The notes under the pieces: model-generated
Seen by the model: the letters and a program-made list of their open reading frames with translations, nothing else
Database searches by the model: none
Told to the model about the DNA's origin: nothing
Part shown: positions 21,917 to 31,426 of the stretch, piece after piece
Layout: every line of letters starts with the position of its first letter
Position numbering within the stretch: the first letter of the stretch is position 1
Assembly (NCBI RefSeq): GCF_003236395.1
Contig: NZ_POUD01000032.1
Location: forward strand, 1 to 48,841
DNA: 48,841 bases
Source: Nonomuraea aridisoli
Lineage (GTDB): Bacteria > Actinomycetota > Actinomycetes > Streptosporangiales > Streptosporangiaceae
Direction: 5' to 3'
Made by a program: the position numbers and the translations under genes

Positions 21917-23635
21917 GTGCTCTCCGCCTCATGCCCATCCTGTCCAGCGCCTGCTGATCATCGCTGCCAACGTCTGGATGGACGCCCTCGCCCCGTGCCT
22001 CATCTGCGGCGTCTGGTACTCCTCACCGCCTTGGCTGGGCTGCGCTTCGCGCTCGGGACCGTGGACGACCGGCGTGCAGGACTGGTCGACAACCTTCTGG
22101 TCCTGGTCGAGGTCGAGTCGCACCGCCGCGAACGCCACCCGCCCGGCGCAGACCAGGATCGGCCAGCGGAGATGGATGCCGAGGAACAGCAAGCACGGGT
22201 GCTGCTGGCAGCTCGCCTCCAGCTTGGCGTGCAGGTGGTGTTGGCCTCGCTCAACGGACGGACCCTCACCCTGGTCGACGAGCGAGACCGAGCCGGCCAG
22301 TTCTACACCGATCTCCTCTACGTCCAGCGCGCCCTTGAGCTGGCTGCCAGCCGCTCCGGGCCCGACGGGTCGGAGCCGCCCAGCATGACCGAGCTCCAGC
22401 AGCATCTGGATCACGATCTGAACAGAAAGCTGGCCGACCGTGCCGAGATCCGCGAGGAGTTGGCCCACCGGCGGCAGGCCGGTGAGCTGAAGCCGTCTCG
22501 GTGGAGCCTGACCAGGCATGAGCACAACGGATTCTTCCAGGCCCATCTCGACAACGGCGATGGCCTGCTGGGCCCGGTCATGGACGGGTGGGCACCCGTG
22601 CCCGAGGCGGTGCCGGGTCTTCTGCGTAGCTGGAACACGCCATCTTCGCGGCCGCTCGACCTGCAGCGGCAGTGCCAGAACCCGTGGCCACCGGATCACC
22701 TGCTCCCCTACGGCGGCCGGATTCCCGGTCACCGGGGCCACGACGATGATCACACCTGTGCCCCTGGTGAGGGGCTCGGAGAACTGCTGTGGCAAGAGCA
22801 CCAGGAGGCTCATCGTGCCCGTTTCGCGGCCGTCATGCGGCAGGTCCAGGACGCCTGGCCCGCGGGAGCCGGCGTCGCCGACATCATGCAGGAACGGACG
22901 CTAGCCCTCAACACCGCCCAGCCTCCCGCGCCCTCCATTGACCAGTTGCTGTCGGGGACTCACCACCACGACGGCAAACTCGGGCAGGTGGACCTGATCG
23001 GCCTGGGCAGCACCATCACGTTCGGCTGGATCGATCCGGCCGCTGTGGCCCGTGTCGGATCCGGGCCGTGGAACGACTTCGCCAGCCATCGCCCCGGGAC
23101 CGTCCCGGCGATGCTCGCCGCGCTGCTCGGCGACTCGCTGGATGAGGCCTTGCGCATCTGGAACCTGGACGGCGACCACGTCCGTGTGGTGCGTATTCCC
23201 GGGCCGGCCGGGCCGCTCTACACCTTGGGCGCCAACGGCGCCCACCGGCTGACCGCCGCCCGCCTGGCACGGATGCCGCTGGTGTGGGCCAGAATCACCC
23301 AGCGGGCGTTGCCCCTGCAGCTGTACGCCTACGAAGCTGAACTCCACCGATCCCACAGCGAACAGGGTGACGTGGTCGGCTGCTGGCGTGGTCTCCTGGC
23401 CCGAGGGTTGGTCACCGGCCGGCTGGAGGAGAACCCGACCCTGCCGGCGATGAGCATCCTGCACCTCGACGACGTCGCCGCTGCCTGGTTGCTGGCCAGC
23501 CCGAAGATCGCCATTGCCTGGGCAGCAGCCTACGATCACACCTACCCGGGAGCTCTGGACGAGCTGGGCGTCCCCGCCAGCGCCTGGTCCGATGAACGGT
23601 CCTGGGAGAGCTGGCTCTGCGCACCGCCACCATGA
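21917..23635 (+). CDS. Large hypothetical with a ParB-like C-terminal segment
   Basis: 572 residues from GTG 21917; the first 30-50 residues are uncertain, because another frame (ATG 21912: MTCSPPHAHPVQRLLIIAAN) also looks protein-like and may join by a frameshift near 22010. Residues 70-240 are helical and contain DAEEQQARVLLAARLQLGVQ. Near residues 400-445 is a ParB/sulfiredoxin-like pattern: RVVRIPGPAGPLYTLGANGA then HRLTAARLARMPLVWARI. The C-terminus is helical (AMSILHLDDVAAAWLLASPK). I know of similar proteins accompanying recombinase genes in actinobacteria, but cannot name a family. Confidence 0.65.
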   Translation: MLSASCPSCPAPADHRCQRLDGRPRPVPHLRRLVLLTALAGLRFALGTVDDRRAGLVDNLLVLVEVESHRRERHPPGADQDRPAEMDAEEQQARVLLAARLQLGVQVVLASLNGRTLTLVDERDRAGQFYTDLLYVQRALELAASRSGPDGSEPPSMTELQQHLDHDLNRKLADRAEIREELAHRRQAGELKPSRWSLTRHEHNGFFQAHLDNGDGLLGPVMDGWAPVPEAVPGLLRSWNTPSSRPLDLQRQCQNPWPPDHLLPYGGRIPGHRGHDDDHTCAPGEGLGELLWQEHQEAHRARFAAVMRQVQDAWPAGAGVADIMQERTLALNTAQPPAPSIDQLLSGTHHHDGKLGQVDLIGLGSTITFGWIDPAAVARVGSGPWNDFASHRPGTVPAMLAALLGDSLDEALRIWNLDGDHVRVVRIPGPAGPLYTLGANGAHRLTAARLARMPLVWARITQRALPLQLYAYEAELHRSHSEQGDVVGCWRGLLARGLVTGRLEENPTLPAMSILHLDDVAAAWLLASPKIAIAWAAAYDHTYPGALDELGVPASAWSDERSWESWLCAPPP

Positions 23636-23755
23636 CGATCATGGCTGTCTCAATCAAGCACACTATCGATCAGATGCGGTGGACGGTGGTTCAGCATCGA
23701 GCTGGCTGACCTTGGCCACCATCGCCATCGCCATCGCCCTGCGCCCCCGTTCGGC

Positions 23756-24052
23756 TCAGCGGGACTTCAGCAAGTCGATGGCGGCGCGGCCTGCGGTGCG
23801 AAGCTGCTCGGTGATGAACGCCTTACGGTCTTTCTCCTCGCGCGTTCCGGGGAGCGCGTCGATTTGGGCGAGGAGGCGCTGGAGTACGTCTTCGGGGCCG
23901 GCGTCCTCGGCGGGGCCGGTAGCGGCCTGGGTGGCTTTGGCGTTCTGGTCGGCGATGATCTGCACGACGTGACTGGGCTGCCGCTGCGCGAACGCCGCGC
24001 GCTGCTGGAGCAGCTGTCGCGCCCCTCCCCCATCCTCGCCCTCGGCATGCAC
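23756..24052 (-). CDS. Small helical hypothetical
   Basis: 98 residues, nearly all predicted helix, with two Q/A-rich stretches and a basic end (EQLRTAGRAAIDLLKSR). The start at 24052 has no convincing ribosome-binding site, and a later start is possible. It lies alone between the 572-residue gene and the Tn554-type trio and may be a fragment. Confidence 0.4.
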   Translation of the reverse strand: MHAEGEDGGGARQLLQQRAAFAQRQPSHVVQIIADQNAKATQAATGPAEDAGPEDVLQRLLAQIDALPGTREEKDRKAFITEQLRTAGRAAIDLLKSR

Positions 24053-24175
24053 ACCCTGGACGAGGCCGTTATCTACAGGCCCTGACCGGCCTTAGGCATG
24101 TGAGGTTCAGCCTTCCCTTGACGCTGTCCTCAGAAGTATCAGTCAGTAATCAGGCATCTACGCTACGTTCAAGAG

Positions 24176-25330
24176 GTGGTCCAGGCTTATCGTGCCGAAC
24201 GAGCGATCTCGCCGCAGGATGGAACTGTCTCGTGGGTCGTCGTTGACGCGTCGTACGCGCTGCATGCTGAGGCGTGCGCGTTCCTGGCGGCGTTGAGAGG
24301 CAGGGACCTATCCCCGAACACCGAGCGGGCCTACGCCGGCCGAGTGGCCTTGTACCTGACGTACTGCTCGGCACACGGCGTGGACTGGGCAGCCCCTGGC
24401 TTTGTGGCGCTGCAGCGTTTCCGGGGATGGCTGGTGACTGTCCCCTATGCCTCGGAGCTGCGCTCGTCCGGCCGGCCTTCGCGGTTCCGCTCGCAGAGCA
24501 CGGCGAACGCGATTCTGACTGCGATGAGCGAGTTTCTGCGGGTCGGCGCCTCCCACGGCTGGGTTGCGATCGAGACCGTGGCGTTGCTGTCGGAACCGAA
24601 GTACTTAAGGCATCTGCCGCCTGGCTACGACGCCGGTGAGTTCGGCCAGTTTCGGACCGTTAGAGCCCGGACGCTGCGGTTCTCGGTGGCCGAGCCGGGT
24701 TACGAGACGCTGACCGAGGAGCAGATCCGGGCGATGCTGGGCCACGCGCGCCGAGCTCGTGACCGATTCCTGGTCATGCTGCTGGCGGGAAGCGGCATGC
24801 GGATCGGCGAGGCGCTGGGATTGCGCCGGGAGGATGTTCATCTGTTGTCGAACTCAAGTGCGCTCGGTTGCCGAGAGGCAGGCCCTCACGTGCATGTTCG
24901 CCGCCGGCGCGACAACGCCAACGGAGCGCTGGCCAAGGCGAGGCGGCCTCGCTCCATCCCCGTGAACCAGGATCTGGCGGGGGCTTATGCCGACTACCAG
25001 CATGAGCGCGGCGAAGTCGAGCAAGCGGTCGACTGCGACATGGTGTTCGTCAACCTGTTCAGGGCGCCGTTGGGCCGGCCCATGACCTATCGCAACGCCA
25101 AGGACCTGTTCGATCGTCTGGCGCGGTTGGCGGGGCACGTCGCCCGGCCGCATATGCTTCGCCACACTGTCGCCACGCGCCTGATTCGTGCCGGTGCCGG
25201 GCGGGACGTGGTGCAGACGCTGCTGGGCCACGTTTCGCCGGCGTCGATGCAGCCCTACTTGCATCCGACTGATCAGGACAAGCGCCAGGCGGTGGAGAAG
25301 GTGGCTCGGGCGCGTCAGGAGGGGCCGTGA
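24176..25330 (+). CDS. Tyrosine recombinase, Tn554-type transposase A
   Basis: 384 residues. Catalytic residues are visible: R209 in GSGMRIGEAL, H326-x-x-R329 in HMLRHTVATRL, H352 in LLGHVSP and the nucleophile Y361 in MQPYLHP. The N-terminal 110 residues form a SAM-like core-binding domain (LSPNTERAYAGRVALYLTYC). Its stop overlaps the GTG of the next recombinase, whose stop overlaps the DUF6262 gene. Two tyrosine recombinases plus a small third protein is the layout of the Tn554 family, in which TnpA, TnpB and TnpC cooperate to insert into a specific target. Element ends were not located. Confidence 0.85.
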   Translation: MVQAYRAERAISPQDGTVSWVVVDASYALHAEACAFLAALRGRDLSPNTERAYAGRVALYLTYCSAHGVDWAAPGFVALQRFRGWLVTVPYASELRSSGRPSRFRSQSTANAILTAMSEFLRVGASHGWVAIETVALLSEPKYLRHLPPGYDAGEFGQFRTVRARTLRFSVAEPGYETLTEEQIRAMLGHARRARDRFLVMLLAGSGMRIGEALGLRREDVHLLSNSSALGCREAGPHVHVRRRRDNANGALAKARRPRSIPVNQDLAGAYADYQHERGEVEQAVDCDMVFVNLFRAPLGRPMTYRNAKDLFDRLARLAGHVARPHMLRHTVATRLIRAGAGRDVVQTLLGHVSPASMQPYLHPTDQDKRQAVEKVARARQEGP

Positions 25331-27864
25331 CGGCTCGGTCTGGTGCGGCCCTGGCCAAGGTGGTGGTGGGGCCCGAGTTCGGGTTTGACCACCTGGCCTG
25401 GCAGTCCTGGCTTGACGAACACATCAACCCGGCCTGGAGGCCGGGAGAGTGGAATGCCGAGGCGTGGCTGTTCACCGGCGATGTCGATAACCGCGGCACC
25501 GCTCTGCGCCGATGCGCGGTGTCGGCCTGCCCCACTGTGCTCGGCGCCGGCCGGCCCGGCGCCATCTGCCGGCGATGTGGGATCGACTTCGACGGCATCG
25601 TGGATCAGGATCGCGAAACCTTCCTGCGCGCACACGTGCCGAATCGTCGAACGCTGGCGGGGGTCGCCGTCACGCGGTGTTCGATCGTCTGGGACGGGGT
25701 GCAATGCACTCGGCATGCGATCACTGGTGACTTGTGCACGATTCACTACAACTCCTACCGCCATCATGTGTTCAACAAGGCCAGGACCATGTCCTACGAG
25801 GAGTGGGCGACCACAATCGCGCGCCCCTTCCAGGACACCGCGCCCTGCCTCATCGCCGGCTGCACGGCGCTGCTGATGAGCAGCGGTGGGCTCTGCACCT
25901 ATCACTACCGGCGTTGGTCCAGCGCGAACCGGAACGCCGGTGGGACGCTGCAGATGCAGGCGTGGACATCGACGCAGGCGCCCTATTTGGGCACCTGCTG
26001 TTTCTCGCTGGCGCCGCTGCCCGATCTGGTCCGCAGGGAAGTGCTCTATGGTCTGCAACATCGCGACCAGTTCGGGCAGCCGCTGTCGCCGGTGGCCATT
26101 CGGCACATCATCCAGCAACTGCCGGAGCTGCCCACCCTGGTAGGGCAGCGGGACATCGTGCTGACCACGCTGTCCCGTACTCAGGATGCCAACGCCCAGG
26201 CGAAGGCCCGGGAGATCTGCTGGTCAGTTCAGGTTGCCTTCGACGCCTTCCACGGGATAGCCCCCACCGACAAAGACGATCTGGATCTGCGGGCCGCCGG
26301 GCTGAAATCGCCGACCCGTTCGGGCCGGCGCGTCAATCCGAGGGTCGTCGACCTGACGGCGATATCCCAGCCTTGGCTGCGGGCGCTGCTACGCCAGTGG
26401 GTGGACATCGAACGCCCTCACAGCCACATGTTCAACAGGGCCCACAAGGCGATCTCATGGGCCTCCCCGGTCCTGGCCGCTCAGCCGGGTGGCGGGATCG
26501 ATCCCGCCACGTTGAGGTTCGCCGATGCCACCGCCATCCTGGATGGCTTCCGCACGGCGGCACAAAGCAGCGGCGAGCTCTACAGCAGCCGCTACCGCAG
26601 GCAGCTCCTCGGCGTGTTCTGGAAGCTGGTGGACTTCGGGCGTTCGGCCGACCTGCTTGATCTGGCCGGCGGCTTCACCCGGCATGCCTCGCACACGATT
26701 CCCGAAGAGGACGTCAATGAGGACGAGATCGGCAGCGCCGTTCCCGAATCGGTGATCCGGCAACTTGACGCCCATCAGCACCTGCTCGGCCTGGACATCT
26801 CCTATGGCCACATGCCGGCCGACGCCGTCGCCGTGATGTGCCAGACGATCTACATCGCCTTCCGCGACACCGGTCGGCGCACGCGCGAAGTGGCCTCCTT
26901 GCCGCTGGATTGCCTGGAAACGACCGGCGGGGACATCTCGCTTGTCTGGGACAACAGCAAGAGCAAGCGGCTGCGGCGGCGGTTGCCGATCACGACCGAG
27001 ACCGCCGAGAGCATCATCTCCTGGCAGCGACGACGCGCTCTTCTCGACATCCCGCACCGCAGCCGCAACTATCTGTTCCCGGCCATCACCGCCGCCGCTG
27101 GCGTCCCGCACATCAACACGTCGTACGTTGCGACGATCTTGCGCAGTTGGGTCGCCTCGATCCCGGAACTGCGTGATGAGGGGCTCGGCTTGGACGGCAA
27201 CCCGCTCCCGTTCGAGCGCTCGCGCATCTATCCCTACGCGTTCAGGCACTCCTACGCGCAACGGCACGCGGATGCGGGAACCCCGGTGGACGTGCTCAGC
27301 GAATTAATGGATCATGCTTCGATCTCCACCACGATGGACTACTACCAGGTGTCGTTGAAGCGCAAGCGCGAGGCCGTCACAACCATGGCCATCCACTCGG
27401 TTGACCGGTCAGGAAGATCGGCGCCCTTCGGCTCGGACCTGGCCTACGAGCGCGGCTCCGTCGCGGTCCCCTACGGCAACTGCGTGGAGCCGAGCAACGT
27501 CAAGGCTGGCGGGCAGTCCTGCCCGATCCGCTTTCAGTGCGCCGGCTGCGGCTTCTATCGTCCCGACCCTTCCTTCCTGCCCGCCATCGAGCAGCACATC
27601 AACGAGCTGCGGGCCGACCGGGAGATCGCTGAGGCGATGGACGCCGCCGAGTACGTGATCAGCAACCTGACCGAGCAGATCGGCGCCTATCGGGAGGTGG
27701 TGGCTACGATGCGGTACCGGCTCGCGCAATTGCCTTCTGAGCGCCGGGCCGAAGTGGATGAGGCCTGCGCGGTCCTGCGCAAAGTCCGGGCGGGGTCTCG
27801 CCCGCTGCTGCCCTTGACCGTCGTCACGCCTACCACGCAGACCGGGCAGGAGGACCCTACGTGA
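25327..27864 (+). CDS. Large tyrosine recombinase, Tn554-type transposase B
   Basis: 845 residues from GTG 25327, overlapping the upstream stop (GTGA). The catalytic end has RTREVASLPLDCL (Arg box), F639-R640-H641 in YAFRHSYAQRH, and Y672/Y673 in MDYYQV. The N-terminal half has cysteine pairs (CAVSACPTVLG, ICRRCGIDFDG) followed by more Cys/His spacing, suggesting zinc-finger target binding, and the C-terminal part has a CPIRFQCAGCGFY box. Length is longer than classical TnpB but typical for actinobacterial members. The trio is probably one transposition unit. Confidence 0.85.
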   Translation: MTARSGAALAKVVVGPEFGFDHLAWQSWLDEHINPAWRPGEWNAEAWLFTGDVDNRGTALRRCAVSACPTVLGAGRPGAICRRCGIDFDGIVDQDRETFLRAHVPNRRTLAGVAVTRCSIVWDGVQCTRHAITGDLCTIHYNSYRHHVFNKARTMSYEEWATTIARPFQDTAPCLIAGCTALLMSSGGLCTYHYRRWSSANRNAGGTLQMQAWTSTQAPYLGTCCFSLAPLPDLVRREVLYGLQHRDQFGQPLSPVAIRHIIQQLPELPTLVGQRDIVLTTLSRTQDANAQAKAREICWSVQVAFDAFHGIAPTDKDDLDLRAAGLKSPTRSGRRVNPRVVDLTAISQPWLRALLRQWVDIERPHSHMFNRAHKAISWASPVLAAQPGGGIDPATLRFADATAILDGFRTAAQSSGELYSSRYRRQLLGVFWKLVDFGRSADLLDLAGGFTRHASHTIPEEDVNEDEIGSAVPESVIRQLDAHQHLLGLDISYGHMPADAVAVMCQTIYIAFRDTGRRTREVASLPLDCLETTGGDISLVWDNSKSKRLRRRLPITTETAESIISWQRRRALLDIPHRSRNYLFPAITAAAGVPHINTSYVATILRSWVASIPELRDEGLGLDGNPLPFERSRIYPYAFRHSYAQRHADAGTPVDVLSELMDHASISTTMDYYQVSLKRKREAVTTMAIHSVDRSGRSAPFGSDLAYERGSVAVPYGNCVEPSNVKAGGQSCPIRFQCAGCGFYRPDPSFLPAIEQHINELRADREIAEAMDAAEYVISNLTEQIGAYREVVATMRYRLAQLPSERRAEVDEACAVLRKVRAGSRPLLPLTVVTPTTQTGQEDPT

Positions 27865-28478
27865 CGCCCTGCAGCTCGGGCGACGTGCTTCGTGAGGCGC
27901 GTCGTCGTGACAGCCTGGACAAGCGCCAGCGCGTGAGAGCCACGATCGCCGCCATGCTCGATGCCGCGGACCCGATCACCTTCGCCGCGGTGGCCCGGCA
28001 GGCCAAGGTCTCGACCTGGCTGGTCTATGCCGAGGGTGTTCGCGAACACATCGAGCAGGCAATGAAGCGCCAGGCCGATGCCCCCCTCCACGAGCAGCGT
28101 GCTGGGCTGACGGCCAGCCCAGCCAGCTTGCGCACCGACCTCGAACTGGCCCGCGACCAGATCAAGCAACTGCGAGCGGAGCGGGACAAACTCCGCGGCA
28201 ACCTCAGACTCCAGCTCGGCCAGCAACTCGAGGAGATCTCCAGTAAAGGCATGGCGGAGCGGATCGACGAGCTCGCCATCGCCAACCAGCGCCTGGCCAT
28301 GGACAACCAGCAAGCCGCCGATGCCAACGAGCAACTCAAAGGTCGCATCGCCGAACTGGAAGAAGAGCTGGCGGCCGCCCGCGCCAGCCTGCGACGGGTC
28401 CTCAGGGAGACCAACCGGCCCAGCCCCATTGCTGATCGTCGATCCGGAAGCCGGCCCGGTGAGCCGGCGGCAGGCTGA
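27861..28478 (+). CDS. TnpC-like DUF6262 protein
   Basis: 205 residues from GTG 27861, overlapping the TnpB stop. A short N-terminal HTH-like domain (ITFAAVARQAKVSTWLVYAEG) is followed by a long coiled coil (residues 95-180, with DLELARDQIKQLRAERDKLR). This matches the third protein of Tn554-like elements (DUF6262), which assists the two recombinases and affects orientation and frequency in Tn554. It ends at 28478 with no terminator seen; the element boundary should lie between here and the recombinase relic at 28523. Confidence 0.8.
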   Translation: MTPCSSGDVLREARRRDSLDKRQRVRATIAAMLDAADPITFAAVARQAKVSTWLVYAEGVREHIEQAMKRQADAPLHEQRAGLTASPASLRTDLELARDQIKQLRAERDKLRGNLRLQLGQQLEEISSKGMAERIDELAIANQRLAMDNQQAADANEQLKGRIAELEEELAAARASLRRVLRETNRPSPIADRRSGSRPGEPAAG

Positions 28479-28522
28479 CCAGGACCGCCGTTGCGCCCCG
28501 TCAGCCGCCCTAGGCGCACCAC

Positions 28523-28947
28523 AACCCTGTCTCACATCCGCGACGGCGACCTGCTGACCGTCCAGGAGGTCGACCGCCTCGGCCGCAACCTCCTGGAAGG
28601 ACTGATCGTCCTCAACGACCTGTTCCAGCGCGGCGTCGGTGTCAAAGTGCTGGAGGGCATCGCAGCCAGCGAGCACACCCACCGAACGCTCCCTGATCCT
28701 CGACCTGGCCCTCGCCCTGGCCGAAGACCGCCGCCGCGACATCACCCGCAAGACCAAGAACGGGCTGGAGGCCGCCCGCAAACGCGGCCGGGTCGGCGGC
28801 CGCCGGCCCGTGGTCGACGACGACAAACGCGCCGCCATCCTCGCCCGCCGCGCTCGCGGCGAATCCATCCGCACCATCGCCGCCGGAGTCAACCTCTCCA
28901 TCGGCGTCGTCCACAAGACCCTCGGAGACGCCCAGCCCGAGGAGTAG
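28523..28947 (+). pseudogene. Serine recombinase (resolvase/invertase) relic
   Basis: Frame one gives DGDLLTVQEVDRLGRNLLEG and LIVLNDLFQRGVGVKVLEGI, the middle of a resolvase catalytic domain. A shift near 28675 leads to RSLILDLALALAEDRRRDIT, KNGLEAARKRGRVGGRRPVV and the C-terminal HTH SIRTIAAGVNLSIGVVHKTL. The N-terminal catalytic serine region is missing. The gene is therefore truncated and frameshifted and likely inactive. Confidence 0.8.
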
Positions 28948-28959
28948 TGGACCGAAGAG

Positions 28960-29720
28960 TCAGCTACGCGCGACCGCCGGCGGCTGCCATGAACCCTCGA
29001 CGATGGACGTATCGGGCCAGTACGCGCGCAGATAGAGCGTGAACTCCTCGTCGGGAGCCGGGAGCCAGTTGGCATGCAGTGCCGGATCGCTCGGCGCCTC
29101 GCCACCGACGGTCAGTGTGAGGGAGCCGTCCTGGCCGTAGGCCAGGTTCTTGTTCTTCGTGCCGAGCGAGAAGCGGTCGAGCTCGTTGGGGTGGAAGAAG
29201 TGGTGCTTGTTGTAGACCGTCAGGGACCAAAAGCCCCGCACCGGGGGGAGCTGTCCCGCCTCGAAGTGCATGGTGTAGGTGCGTGAGCCGTTGAGCCGTT
29301 CGCCCTGGTCGTCGAGGTCTTGGTAGTAGTAGGTCGTCTCGTTGGCCGTGTTGACGAAAATGTTGGACTTGGCGACCGCCGTCCGCATCAGGTAGTCGGT
29401 GCCGAAGGCCGCTCCGGTGCGCTGGGTCGACCAGTGGTGGGCGAGCGGGATGCCGTAGTTGCGGAACTCGAACAGCTCGCCGACCACCGCGTCGGCGTCG
29501 AGGCGACCACCCGTTCCTCGGGGCGGATGTAGTCGTTCAGCATGCCGATCGTGCCGGGCGGGCCCGCCGGCACAATGCCAGCCAGCAGACCCGGCCCCGG
29601 GAGCTGCTCCATGAACACGCGCCGGTTGTGCAGGTTCACCAGCGGCCAGCCCCACAGGTAGGCCGCCCGCCCGACCTGAGCCACATACGCCCCAGTCACT
29701 ATCTGATTACGGGTGTAGTT
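28960..29720 (-). pseudogene. DUF1254/DUF1214 protein relic with internal deletion
   Basis: The minus-strand upstream part, near 29720-29510, gives VGRAAYLWGWPLVNLHNRR and NDYIRPEERVV (DUF1254-like). After a frame change near 29500 the DUF1214 part follows: FVNTANETTYYYQDLDDQGE, FWSLTVYNKHHFFHPNELDR and the terminal WLPAPDEEFTLYLRAYWPD, ending at 28960. Intact proteins of this family are over 400 residues; the middle of DUF1254 is missing here. The 5' side abuts a Tn3 relic, suggesting insertion and deletion. Confidence 0.75.
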
Positions 29721-29802
29721 GAATGTGGCATCGCCTGTCCCCCGAGTCGTTCTCGCCCCTTCCTGGAGTCTATGAGCGCCATGGGTCGCTCTTCCCTGCC
29801 CC

Positions 29803-30597
29803 CTACCACAAGGCCACCCCCCAGATCGTGATGGTGTCCCGCACACGCAAGGGCCGGTATTCGGTCGGGCCGAGCTGGGCGAGCTTGCCGTCGACGTCGA
29901 TGGAGCCGAAGAAGTTGATGTTCTCGCGGTGGGCCGGGGAGATGTGGGCGAGGACCTCCTCATCGATACGACGCCCGGATCGGCGCATCGCCTCCACCGC
30001 CAAGCCGTAGTACTCGGTCGTCCAGGTGATCACCGCGTTGGTGACCAGGGTGAGGCACCAGGCTTGTTCGGTCTGCTGCTGTAGGTGAAGGGCGCGGATG
30101 GTGCCTTCGTGGGCATACAGCAGGTCCCGCTTCAGCGCGTGCAGCGACTCGCCCTTGTTGAGCTGACGGGAGATCTTACGGCGATAGGCCGGATCGGACA
30201 GGTACCGGGCGGCGTAGATCGTACGTCGCAGCGCCCTGTACTCCTTCAGCGCCGCCGCGAAGGCGTTCTGCCGGCTCGACGCCGAGAGCTTGCCGACCAG
30301 TACGGAGGCGGTGGCGTGCCCGAACTTCAGCGATCCGACCAGCCGGAGCAGCTCGTCCCAGTGGGCGGCGATCAGATCGAGATTGGCCCGCCGGGTCAGC
30401 AGCGGCGCGGCGAGCGGGAACGCCGGGACCGCCTGCGCCTTCGGCCCGGCCCGGCCCGGTAAAGGGTGATCTTGCCCAGGTCCCGGATGCGCGGGGACAG
30501 TTGCCGCCCCAGCAGGTCGAACAGGCCGAAGTTGACCAGCGTCAAGCCGGTCGAACCTCTCGGCCCGCGCGACCTCGCGCCTGCTGTAGCACTTCAG
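29803..30597 (-). pseudogene. Tn3-family transposase C-terminal relic
   Basis: Minus-strand coding near 30590-30460 reads LVNFGLFDLLGRQLSPRIRD then LGKITLYRAGPG. After a shift near 30460 it continues with RRANLDLIAAHWDELLRLVG, KEYRALRRTIYAARYLSDPA, TWTTEYYGLAVEAMRRSGR and the end motif HISPAHRENINFFGSIDVD, all typical of the last third of Tn3 TnpA. The N-terminal two-thirds are missing. No 38-bp Tn3 terminal repeat was recognised nearby. The fragment borders the DUF1254 relic. Confidence 0.85.
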
Positions 30598-30774
30598 TCG
30601 TTCTTCCGGACTTCGGAAAGATTGTCCAGCTGTGAGGCATGAGCGCCGCGATGCCCGGCGTGTATATCGACACATGTCATGGACATCGCGCATGCTCGGC
30701 GACGAGGCGGCATGTCACCGTCTGTGACGGACAGCACCGACTCATCCGGAAGCAGAGCGATGTGGAGCGGAAGT

Positions 30775-31371
30775 ATGGCCGAGCAGGGACGCGTGCGCTG
30801 GAAGCGCTTCGCCTTGATCTTCGCCCCTGTCGCGGTGGTGACGTCGCTGCTGATCGGCGCCACGGCCCAGGGTGTCATCGGTGCCACGTTCGTGGTCTCT
30901 GGCGACACGTTCAAGATCTACAGCGGTGAGCTGCAAGGGCAGGGCTTCGCGCTGGCCGGCGACGTGGTGCGGGACAAGAAGGGCAGGCTGATCCCTGTCA
31001 TCGCGACCGGCGTCCGCAAAGCCGTGATCAGTGACCTGTGCCAGAGCGTGCTCGCCAAGACGCCGGTGGGCACGGTGACGATCAGGATCACCGGCGGACA
31101 GCACGGCAACAAGGTGACGGTCGAAAACCTGGTGATCGACGTGGCCGCAGCGCAGAGTGCGGCCACCCTGCGCGACATCGAGCTGGGCCGTGACGCCAGC
31201 ACCCTGGACGAGGTGCCCGGAGTCAGGGGTCCGGCCGGCAGTTTCGGCGGGCAGGGCAGATCGCTCACCCTCAGGGACGTCCGGCTGAGCGCCTGGGCCG
31301 TCACCGCGGCGACGTTCAGCCTGCCCGACCTCGGGCTGAAAGTGGTGCGCGGTGCGCACGAGTGCTTCTAG
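30775..31371 (+). CDS. DUF6230 secreted/membrane-anchored protein
   Basis: 198 residues from ATG 30775, preferred over the in-frame start at 30679 because GTGGAGCGG precedes it and MAEQGRVRWKRFALIFAPV is the normal opening. One N-terminal membrane segment (residues 11-35, FALIFAPVAVVTSLLIGATA) is followed by an extracellular beta-rich region with one Cys pair. DUF6230 proteins are typically encoded next to DUF6114, as here; function is not established. Confidence 0.8.
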   Translation: MAEQGRVRWKRFALIFAPVAVVTSLLIGATAQGVIGATFVVSGDTFKIYSGELQGQGFALAGDVVRDKKGRLIPVIATGVRKAVISDLCQSVLAKTPVGTVTIRITGGQHGNKVTVENLVIDVAAAQSAATLRDIELGRDASTLDEVPGVRGPAGSFGGQGRSLTLRDVRLSAWAVTAATFSLPDLGLKVVRGAHECF

Positions 31372-31426
31372 GACGAAACGGGGCCCTGCCCACGGCAGGC
31401 AAGTCGTGGTGCGAACCGGAAGATGG

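Noticed and set aside
28960..29655. 231-residue ORF as an intact DUF1214 protein
   Set aside because: The first 45 residues are out-of-frame shadow of the DUF1254 part; the family's domain order is broken by a deletion.
30679..30774. N-terminal extension of the DUF6230 protein
   Set aside because: It lacks a ribosome-binding site and places 32 polar residues before the usual start; ATG 30775 fits the family.
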